From positions 186,001-250,000 of the forward strand of contig NZ_BMIQ01000002.1 of assembly GCF_014642635.1 (NCBI RefSeq): a DNA stretch of 64,000 nucleotides. Reading direction: 5' to 3'. Position numbers and translations under genes: made by a program. Positions 57,995 through 64,000 of the stretch are shown piece after piece. Under the pieces are notes generated by a model. The model did no database searches. It saw only the letters and a list, made by a program, of their open reading frames with translations, and had not been told where the DNA came from. This stretch comes from Aureimonas endophytica. GTDB lineage: Bacteria > Pseudomonadota > Alphaproteobacteria > Rhizobiales > Rhizobiaceae. Numbering within the stretch: position 1 is the first letter of the stretch; every line of letters begins with the position of its first letter.

Positions 57995-58627
57995 ATGAGG
58001 GACGCTGCGTCGCTCGCGCCGGACCCCTCCCTGCGCATGCCGCTCGCGCTGCCGGGAATGCGGATCGGCCTATTCGGCGGTTCCTTCGATCCGCCCCATC
58101 CCGGCCATCGGCTCGTCGCGGAGACGGCGATGCGGCGGCTGGAACTCGACCGGCTCTGGTGGCTCGTCTCGCCCGGCAATCCGCTGAAGCGGCATGATGG
58201 GCTGCGCCCCCTCGCCGAGCGGCTCGCCGCCTCGCGCGCGCTGATGCCGGAGCGGCGGATCGACGTCACCGGCTTCGAGGCGGCCCATCGCCTGCGCTAT
58301 ACGGCCGATCTCATCCGCCTTCTCGCCCGGCGCCGGCCGCATGTCCGCTTCGTCTGGGTCATGGGCGCCGACAGCCTGCGGAGCTTCCATCTCTGGCAGG
58401 ACTGGCGCGACATCCTGCGCATGGTGCCGGTCGCGGTGGTGGATCGGCCGGGCGCGACGCTGGCGGCGCTGCATTCGCCGATGGCGATCGCCTATCGCGC
58501 CGCGCGTCTGGCGGAAGCGGACGCCGCGCTGCTGCCCTTCCAGAAGACGCCGGCCTGGGTCTTCCTGCACGGGCCGCGATCGCCGCAATCCTCGACGGCG
58601 CTGCGCGCTTCATCTTCACGCAATTAA
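57995..58627 (+). CDS. nadD: Nicotinate-nucleotide adenylyltransferase
   Basis: This 210-residue nucleotidyltransferase makes nicotinate adenine dinucleotide in NAD synthesis. The ATP site GLFGGSFDPPHPGH includes the HxGH-like HPGH, and WVMGADSLRSFHLWQDW is the substrate loop. A GTG directly precedes the chosen ATG. It lies 132 bases after proA in the conserved proBA-nadD-rsfS order. Confidence 0.95.
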   Translation: MRDAASLAPDPSLRMPLALPGMRIGLFGGSFDPPHPGHRLVAETAMRRLELDRLWWLVSPGNPLKRHDGLRPLAERLAASRALMPERRIDVTGFEAAHRLRYTADLIRLLARRRPHVRFVWVMGADSLRSFHLWQDWRDILRMVPVAVVDRPGATLAALHSPMAIAYRAARLAEADAALLPFQKTPAWVFLHGPRSPQSSTALRASSSRN

Positions 58628-58707
58628 GGCGTTACTATCATTCTTTCGGGCTAGGACCGGCACCGCTTCTTGAAAGCGTCACCGTTCGGGCCCTATCTTC
58701 ATCCTGT

Positions 58708-58732
58708 GGGAGAGGGCATCCCGCCCTTTCCC
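58708..58732 (+). terminator. Hairpin between nadD and rsfS
   Basis: GGGAGAGGGC (58708-58717) can pair with GCCCTTTCCC (58723-58732) with one G-T pair and a 5-base loop. There is no T-run, so it may be a palindromic repeat of the same kind as those after ctpA, an attenuator or a processing site. Confidence 0.35.
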
Positions 58733-58790
58733 GACTCTTGAGGGAAAAGGAAACCCCCTGCTGAGAACTGCCACTCCGGCCGAAGACGCC

Positions 58791-59171
58791 ATGCTCTCCG
58801 GTTCGACCGACGGGGACGCCGGCAAGTCCGGCTCGTCCATCGTCGCCACCGTGCTTCGCAGCCTCGATGATTCCAAGGGCGAAGACATCTTCTCCATCGA
58901 TCTGACGGGCAAGTCGCCGCTCGCCGACCATATGGTCATCGTGTCGGGCCGCTCGAACCGCCATGTCACGGCCGTCGCCGACCATCTCCTGCGCGACCTG
59001 AAGGATGCCGGCTACGGCAACTGCCGCGTCGAGGGGCTGCAATCGGGCGACTGGGTGCTGATCGACGCCGGGGATGTCATCATCCACGTCTTCCGCCCCG
59101 AGGTCCGCGCCTTCTACAATCTGGAGAAGATGTGGTCCGTCGGCGAGGCGAAGGACGGCACCCTCCACTGA
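58791..59171 (+). CDS. rsfS: Ribosome silencing factor RsfS
   Basis: This 126-residue protein of the Iojap family binds L14 and blocks subunit joining in starvation. Recognisable segments are ADHMVIVSGRSNRHVTAVAD, EGLQSGDWVLIDAGDVIIHVF and RAFYNLEKMW. ATG 58791 has only a weak upstream site, so a non-ATG start a little further upstream is possible. Confidence 0.94.
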   Translation: MLSGSTDGDAGKSGSSIVATVLRSLDDSKGEDIFSIDLTGKSPLADHMVIVSGRSNRHVTAVADHLLRDLKDAGYGNCRVEGLQSGDWVLIDAGDVIIHVFRPEVRAFYNLEKMWSVGEAKDGTLH

Positions 59172-59304
59172 ACGGGCCTTCGCCAGGTCGCGCGGATGGG
59201 CCGGTCCGGCCCCCGCGCGGCCTCGTTCCGCCCTTGTGCCCGCTCCGCCGAGACGCTAGCCGAGCGCTGCGTCTTTCGGAGGAGCGGGTCATGGAGCGCG
59301 ACGC

Positions 59305-59787
59305 ATGCGGGTGACGGTCGCGGCGGTCGGCCGGATGAAGGCCGGGCTGGAGCGTGAACTGGCGCAGCGCTATTTCGACCGGCTGGCCAAGGCCGGCGGC
59401 GCGATCGGGCTCGACTATGCGGGTCTCCTGGAGGAGACGGAGTCGCGCGCCCAGACGGTGGCCGAGCGCAAGCGCGACGAGGCCGGGCGCCTCCTCGCCG
59501 CCCTGCCGGACAAGGCGGCGCTCTGCCTTCTCGACGAGACCGGCAAGACCTTTTCCTCGGAGGAGTTCGCCAACCGCCTCGCCACGATCCGCGACGAGGG
59601 CCAGCGCGATCTCGCCATTCTGATCGGCGGCCCGGACGGGCTCGATCCTGAACTGCGCGCCAGGGCGCGCCTCGTCGTCGCCTTCGGCGCCATGACCTGG
59701 CCGCACCAGATCGTCCGCATCCTTCTCGCCGAACAGCTCTACCGCGCCGCGACCATCCTCTCCGGCCACCCCTATCACCGCGCCTGA
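59305..59787 (+). CDS. rlmH: 23S rRNA (pseudouridine1915-N3)-methyltransferase RlmH
   Basis: This 160-residue SPOUT-class methyltransferase modifies pseudouridine 1915 of 23S rRNA. The knotted SAM site has LLDETGKTFSSEEFA, ILIGGPDGLDPEL and the C-terminal LAEQLYRAATILSGHPYHR. Length and order (rsfS-rlmH) are standard. Confidence 0.96.
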   Translation: MRVTVAAVGRMKAGLERELAQRYFDRLAKAGGAIGLDYAGLLEETESRAQTVAERKRDEAGRLLAALPDKAALCLLDETGKTFSSEEFANRLATIRDEGQRDLAILIGGPDGLDPELRARARLVVAFGAMTWPHQIVRILLAEQLYRAATILSGHPYHRA

Positions 59788-59988
59788 CCGGCCGGCCTGT
59801 GGCTCGCCGGCCACGCCCGGCCCGCTATTTTCGTCGTTTCGCGCGTCGGCCATGCCCCGGCCATGCTCAGCCCCGATCAAGCCACACGCGCTCCGATAGG
59901 CCTGGGCAAAAGGTTGAGCGCTTGTTAACGAGAAGGCGCTAAGCGAAGGCAAGGAAGGCGCGCGGCGCCGGCCGAGGCCGATCGGCGC

Positions 59989-61524
59989 ATGGCGGCGCGG
60001 CGTCTTCGCGAAAGGATTTTGGGTTCGTTGCGAAACGGCGGGGCAGGGCGGGCGCGAGGCCCAGGCAGGGAGTGGGTCCGCCGCTCGCTGGCCTGTCTCG
60101 CGCTTCTGTCGCTCCTGCCGCCCCTCGCGCGGGCCGAGGACCTGCCGGTGGTGCCGGTCGTCGCCGCGCCCGAGGCCGAGCGGAGCGCCGCCATCCAGGC
60201 GGAACGGGTGCGCACCGCCGACCAGCTCGCCGCCCTGTCGGCCACCATCTCGCTGACCAAGGACGGCATCGCCAAGCTCGATGCCGAGATCGCCGCGCTC
60301 GCCTCCGACCGCGACCGCCTGCGCCAGGCGATGATCGAGGCGGCCGCCGCGCAGAAGGCGCTGGCCCGCGACGTCGCCGAGACCGAGCGCCGCATCGATG
60401 CTCTGGCAGGCGACGAGGCAGGGCTGAAGGCCTCGCTCCGGGCGCGGCGCGGCCTTCTCGCCGAGGTGCTGGCGGCGCTGGAGCGCATGGGGCGCAAGCC
60501 GCCGCCGGCCCTGCTCGTCAAGCCGGACGATGCCCTCGGCTCGGTCCGCAGCGCCATCCTGCTCGGCGCCGTCGTGCCGGGCATCCGCTCCGAAACCGAG
60601 AAGCTCCTCGGCGATCTGACGCAGCTCGCCTCGGTGAAGACCGAGATCGCCGCCGAGAAGGCGCGCTATGTCGCGAGCCTCACCCAGCAGCGCCAGGAGG
60701 AGGAGCGGCTCGCCCGCCTCTTCGCCGAGAAGGAGAAGCTGGAGGAGGGGAGCCGCGACCGCCGCGCGGCGGAGGAGAAGCGCGCCGCCGAACTCGCCGC
60801 GCAGGCGACGAATCTCCAGGAGCTGATCGCCGCGCTCGACCGCGACGCGGCGAGCGCCCGCGCCGCCGAGGAGGCCGCCCGCCGCAAGGCGGAGGCGCTC
60901 GCCAAGGCCGAGGCCCTGGCGAAGGCCGAGGCGGCCAAGCCGCTTTCGCCCGACGAGCGGGACGGCGACCGGCCCGTCGCCGAAACGCCTCCCGCCGGGA
61001 CGGCTCCGGAGGCCGAGCCCGGCTACGACGTCGCGTCACTTCGCCGTGACATGGCGCGCATCGCCCCCTCCGCCCCATTTTCGACACTGAAGAACCGTCT
61101 GTCGCCTCCGGTGGCCGGCGAGGTCGCGACGGCGTTCGGGGCGAGCGACGGGATCGGGCGGCCGAGCGCCGGCATGGTCTTCCTGGCCAAGCCCGGCGAC
61201 GTGGTGACGGCGCCGGCGGACGGACAGGTGCTCTATGCCGGACCTTTCCGCTCCTACGGGCAGCTATTGATCCTTGACGCCGGCGACGGCTATCATGTTG
61301 TTCTGGCGGGCATGAGCCGCTCGGATGTCGAGGTTGGGCAAAGCGTCTTGGCCGGGGAGCCCGTGGCCGTGATGGGGGCCCGCAGGGTCGCCAGCGCATC
61401 GGGTGCCGAGTTCGAGGCGAGCGAGCCCTCGCTTTACGTGGAATTTCGCAAGGACGGGAAACCGGTCGATCCGTCGCCATGGTGGGCGGGACGGCCTTCG
61501 GGAAGGACCAGGAATGATACGTAA
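59989..61524 (+). CDS. envC: EnvC-like murein hydrolase activator, degenerate LytM domain
   Basis: This 511-residue exported protein has an N-terminal membrane/signal helix (about residues 30-48, ending LARAED), long coiled coils rich in Glu, Lys and Ala (about 60-330) and a C-terminal M23/LytM domain. The first zinc motif is replaced by GIGRPSAGMVFLA and the last HxH by LYVEFR, so it cannot bind zinc and is predicted to activate an amidase rather than cut peptidoglycan itself. The ctpA ATG overlaps its 3' end by 11 bases. Confidence 0.9.
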   Translation: MAARRLRERILGSLRNGGAGRARGPGREWVRRSLACLALLSLLPPLARAEDLPVVPVVAAPEAERSAAIQAERVRTADQLAALSATISLTKDGIAKLDAEIAALASDRDRLRQAMIEAAAAQKALARDVAETERRIDALAGDEAGLKASLRARRGLLAEVLAALERMGRKPPPALLVKPDDALGSVRSAILLGAVVPGIRSETEKLLGDLTQLASVKTEIAAEKARYVASLTQQRQEEERLARLFAEKEKLEEGSRDRRAAEEKRAAELAAQATNLQELIAALDRDAASARAAEEAARRKAEALAKAEALAKAEAAKPLSPDERDGDRPVAETPPAGTAPEAEPGYDVASLRRDMARIAPSAPFSTLKNRLSPPVAGEVATAFGASDGIGRPSAGMVFLAKPGDVVTAPADGQVLYAGPFRSYGQLLILDAGDGYHVVLAGMSRSDVEVGQSVLAGEPVAVMGARRVASASGAEFEASEPSLYVEFRKDGKPVDPSPWWAGRPSGRTRNDT

Positions 61525-62857
61525 GCTCTCGCTTCTCTTCGCCGGGGCGTTGATGGGCGCGACGGCGATGACGGTGATCGTCGGCCAGCAGGCCGGCGTC
61601 GCCAACGCCGCCGGGTCCGACACCTATCGCCAGCTCGCCATCTTCGGCGACGTCTTCGAGCGCGTCCGCGCCCAATATGTCTCGGTGCCGGACGACCAGA
61701 AGCTGGTCGAGACGGCCATCAACGGCATGCTCACCTCGCTCGATCCGCATTCGAGCTACATGAACGCCAAGGAAGCGGCGGACATGCGCACCGAGACGCG
61801 CGGCCAGTTCGGCGGCCTCGGCATCGAGGTGACGATGCAGGACGAGCTGGTGAAGGTCGTCTCGCCCTTCGAAGGCACGCCGGCCGACAAGGCGGGCATC
61901 CTCGCCGGCGATCTCATCGCCGAGATCAATGGCGAGCAGGTGCGCGGCCTGACCCTCTCCGAGGCGGTGGAGAAGATGAAGGGCGATATCGGCTCGTCCG
62001 TCACGCTGACCATCGTGCGCGACGGCGCCACCAAGCCGCTGCGCATCTCGCTGAAGCGCGACGAGATCAAGGTGCCCTCCGTCCGCCACGAGGTGAAGGA
62101 CGATGTCGGCTATATCAAGCTGCTGAAGTTCAACGAGCAGACCACCGTCGGCATGGAAGAGGCCATCGCCGACATCGAGAAGAAGGTCCCGGCCGACAAG
62201 CTGAAGGGCTTCGTGCTCGACCTGCGCCGCAATCCGGGCGGCTTGCTCGACGAGGCGGTCTCGGTTTCCGACGCCTTCCTCGAATCCGGCGAGATCGTCT
62301 CCACCCGGGGCCGCAACCCGGAGGAGACCCGCCGCTACAATGCCCGCTCCGGCGACGACATCCACGGCAAGCCGCTGGTCGTGCTCGTCAATGGCGGCTC
62401 GGCCTCGGCCTCGGAGATCGTGGCCGGCGCGCTGCAGGACCAGCGCCGCGCGACGGTCGTCGGCACGCGCTCTTTCGGCAAGGGCTCGGTGCAGACCATC
62501 ATCCCGCTCGGCGGCAACGGCGCCCTGCGCCTGACGACGGCGCTCTACTACACGCCGTCCGGCCGCTCGATCCAGGGTCGCGGCATCGATCCGGACATCG
62601 CGGTCGAACAGCCGCTGCCGGACGACATCAAGAAGCAGATGGGCCTCGATTCCAACGACGAGGTGACGCGCGGCGAATCCTCGCTGCGCGGCCATATCAC
62701 CGGCAAGGAAGAGAATGCCGAGGGCTCGGGCTCGCTCGACTACGTGCCGCCGGACGCCAAGGACGACATCCAGCTGAACTACGCGCTGGACCTCCTGCGC
62801 GGCGTGAAGACCGACGCCGCCTTCCCGCCGAAGTCGGAAAAGCGCGCCGCCAACTAA
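61514..62857 (+). CDS. ctpA: Carboxy-terminal processing protease CtpA (S41)
   Basis: This 447-residue periplasmic serine protease has a signal helix at residues 1-27 and a PDZ domain (GQFGGLGIEV, GILAGDLIAEING). The S41 catalytic core has the Ser in GGSASASEIVAGAL and the Lys of the Ser-Lys dyad in GTRSFGKGSVQ. CtpA enzymes process or degrade envelope proteins including cell-wall hydrolases, consistent with its overlap with envC. ATG 61514 follows AGGA. Confidence 0.95.
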   Translation: MIRKLSLLFAGALMGATAMTVIVGQQAGVANAAGSDTYRQLAIFGDVFERVRAQYVSVPDDQKLVETAINGMLTSLDPHSSYMNAKEAADMRTETRGQFGGLGIEVTMQDELVKVVSPFEGTPADKAGILAGDLIAEINGEQVRGLTLSEAVEKMKGDIGSSVTLTIVRDGATKPLRISLKRDEIKVPSVRHEVKDDVGYIKLLKFNEQTTVGMEEAIADIEKKVPADKLKGFVLDLRRNPGGLLDEAVSVSDAFLESGEIVSTRGRNPEETRRYNARSGDDIHGKPLVVLVNGGSASASEIVAGALQDQRRATVVGTRSFGKGSVQTIIPLGGNGALRLTTALYYTPSGRSIQGRGIDPDIAVEQPLPDDIKKQMGLDSNDEVTRGESSLRGHITGKEENAEGSGSLDYVPPDAKDDIQLNYALDLLRGVKTDAAFPPKSEKRAAN

Positions 62858-62883
62858 GGGCCGCTTTCTCCGCAGCATCCGAA

Positions 62884-62917
62884 AGCCCCGGCGGGTCCGT
62901 CCCGCCGGGGCTTTTTT
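62884..62917 (+). terminator. Rho-independent terminator of ctpA
   Basis: A perfect 12-bp stem (AGCCCCGGCGGG with CCCGCCGGGGCT) with a TCCGT loop is followed by a run of six T residues, starting 27 bases after the ctpA stop. It should end the envC-ctpA transcript. Confidence 0.93.
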
Positions 62918-62943
62918 ATCGGCACGACCGTCGTGCCGCGTCC

Positions 62944-63322
62944 CCTCTCCCGAGCCGGGAGAGGGTGCCGGCAGGCGGGTGAGGGAGCCGTGGGGCGCGG
63001 GCGTCGCCGCCGGACAGCGAAACTGCTCTGCGGCCGAAACGCGGATCGCGAAGCGCCCGTTATTCCCTCATCCGCCTGCCGGCACCTTCTCCCGACTCTG
63101 GAGAAGGAGGACGCTGCACGGCCTTTGCCTCCTTCGTAAAGAAGCGGTCGAAGCTGCCAAGTCGGTCGACGGACGAGCGCCCTTCCTCTCCCCTGCGGGG
63201 AGAGGGTGGCCGCGAAGCGGCCGGGTGAGGGGCATGGGGCGGTGGAGAATGACCAAGGCGGCTCGGCTTCGCCGACCCCTCATCGCCTCCCGGCACTTCT
63301 CCCCGCAGGGGAGAAGAAGGCG
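62944..63322. repeat. Composite palindromic repeat, copy 1
   Basis: It contains element A (62944-62987, core CCGAGCCGGGAGAGGGTGCC), an inverted A-like element (63065-63107) and element B (63182-63322). B itself starts with CCTCTCCCCTGCGGGGAGAG and ends with the inverted CTTCTCCCCGCAGGGGAGAA, and has GGCCGCGAAGCGGCC inside. The A pair and the B arms are imperfect long inverted repeats. Confidence 0.85.
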
Positions 63323-63395
63323 GTGGCGCGGCTTCGTCCCGGCCGACACCGCAGAAGCAGCCGATCCGAACGCCCGGCGGCGGCGCCACCGCGTC

Positions 63396-63749
63396 CCTCT
63401 CCCGAGCCGGGAGAGGGTGCCGGCAGGCGGGTGAGGGAGACGTAGGGCACAGACGATGACATTCGCCATGGGGTGCGGATGTCGGCGCTCTATGGCTCCC
63501 TCATCCCGCTGCCGCGACCTTCTCCCGACTCGGGAGAAGGAGGAGGCTTTGCGACCTTCGCCTTCCTTGGCGCCGAAGAAGCAGAATGACGGCAGAAGGA
63601 AGGGCGCCCTTCCTCTCCCCAGCGGGGAGAGGGTGGCCGCGAAGCGGCCGGGTGAGGGGCCTGCGGCGGTGGAGAATGACCAAGGCGGCTCGGCTCCGCC
63701 GACCCCTCATCGCCTGCCGGCACTTCTCCCCGCAGGGGAGAAGAAGGCG
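63396..63749. repeat. Composite palindromic repeat, copy 2
   Basis: The same order as copy 1: A (63396-63439, identical over 44 bases to copy 1), inverted A-like (63498-63540) and B (63609-63749, same 141-base length with 5 differences counted by eye). The spacers between elements are not conserved, and offsets from copy 1 are 452, 433 and 427 bases. Confidence 0.85.
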
Positions 63750-63853
63750 ACCGCAACGACGGTGCGATCCTCTCTGCCGGACGACAATCCAGCGCGGCAA
63801 AACGAAAGTCCGGTCGAGCCACGCTCCAGCCTCGTCTTCTAGGCTTCGGCCCG

Positions 63854-64000
63854 ATGGACGATCTTTACCGACCGCTCGGCCTCGACAGTCCCCACCGCGC
63901 CTGGCGCCTGCCGGCGGTGAGGCTGGATCGGCTTGTTCTGATGCTGGCGGTCGGCGGCATCCTCGGCGGCTCCGCCGCGATCAGTCTCGACCGGCCGGTG
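63854..64000 (+). CDS. Divergent polysaccharide deacetylase (YibQ-like), N-terminal fragment
   Basis: The first 49 codons of a gene that continues past the right edge begin MDDLYRPLGLDSPHR and run into a hydrophobic membrane anchor (LVLMLAVGGILGGSAA). Rhizobial divergent polysaccharide deacetylases (DUF610/YibQ) begin this way and follow ctpA. The catalytic region is outside the window, so the call rests on the N-terminus and gene order. Confidence 0.7.
   Translation, partial: MDDLYRPLGLDSPHRAWRLPAVRLDRLVLMLAVGGILGGSAAISLDRPV

Larger units (their letters stand above)
62858..63853. other. Repeat-rich intergenic region downstream of ctpA
   Basis: These 996 bases hold the ctpA terminator, then two tandem copies of a composite palindromic array (62944-63322 and 63396-63749), then about 100 bases before the next gene. 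Several open frames of 60-150 codons cross it, but they read through the palindromes, lack ribosome binding sites and resemble nothing, so no gene is called. Confidence 0.8.

Noticed and set aside
62979-63434. Small proteins in the repeat region downstream of ctpA
   Set aside because: The frames are created by the palindromes, occur on both strands, and lack ribosome binding sites.
62944-63749. CRISPR array
   Set aside because: The repeats are long, palindromic and of two kinds with irregular spacing, and no cas genes are present.

Overview
The window reads as a chromosomal segment of a high-GC alphaproteobacterium of the order Hyphomicrobiales (Rhizobiales). Several blocks have the gene order usual in that order: a RegB/ActS-RegA/ActR redox pair; rpmH-rnpA-yidC-engB; DUF2948-hisD-UPF0262-low-Mr phosphatase; zwf-pgl-edd; rplU-rpmA ... 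obgE-proB-proA-nadD-rsfS-rlmH-envC-ctpA followed by the start of a divergent polysaccharide deacetylase. A placement near Aurantimonadaceae would be a guess. No phage, plasmid, transposase, integrase or CRISPR signal was seen.

Layout. 1-9.8 kb: an SDR fragment at the edge, helicase HrpB, the ActS/ActR pair, a HAD hydrolase, penicillin-binding protein 1A, a flavin reductase-like protein and a PmtA-like methyltransferase. 9.8-16.5 kb: dnaJ, tRNA-Arg, a HAMP sensor kinase, then rpmH-rnpA-yidC-engB. 16.5-23.6 kb: an inverted repeat, a Nudix gene coupled to a TetR regulator, the EmrAB-type efflux pair it probably controls, then the hisD block. 23.7-33.5 kb: an exopolysaccharide locus with an ExoQ-like polymerase, GT2, GT4 and GT26 glycosyltransferases, a DUF6492 protein, a flippase, a GH10 glycoside hydrolase and a Wzc/ExoP-like copolymerase that lacks its kinase. 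33.5-37.7 kb: the first half of the Entner-Doudoroff pathway.

37.8-51.7 kb is a signalling region. It holds heme oxygenase plus a bacteriophytochrome HWE kinase with its own receiver domain, a PuuA/PuuB-like polyamine pair with a divergent Asp/Asn hydroxylase-type oxygenase, a GNAT protein, a 'FATGY'-type single-domain response regulator, an 1180-residue CheB-CheR-PAS-HWE kinase, a stand-alone CheB with a zinc-ribbon-like tail, and a PAS protein. 51.9-64 kb: tRNA-Ser, then ribosomal, GTPase, proline, NAD and cell-division housekeeping genes. The ctpA terminator is followed by almost 1 kb of nested palindromic repeats in two tandem copies.

Many neighbouring genes overlap by a few bases (ATGA, GTGA, TTGA, TGATG), which points to translational coupling. 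The observations most worth checking are rnpA, which has no ATG, GTG or TTG start in a usable place; the exopolysaccharide locus with its built-in GH10 enzyme; the dense HWE/FATGY signalling neighbourhood; and the duplicated palindrome array at 62.9-63.75 kb.
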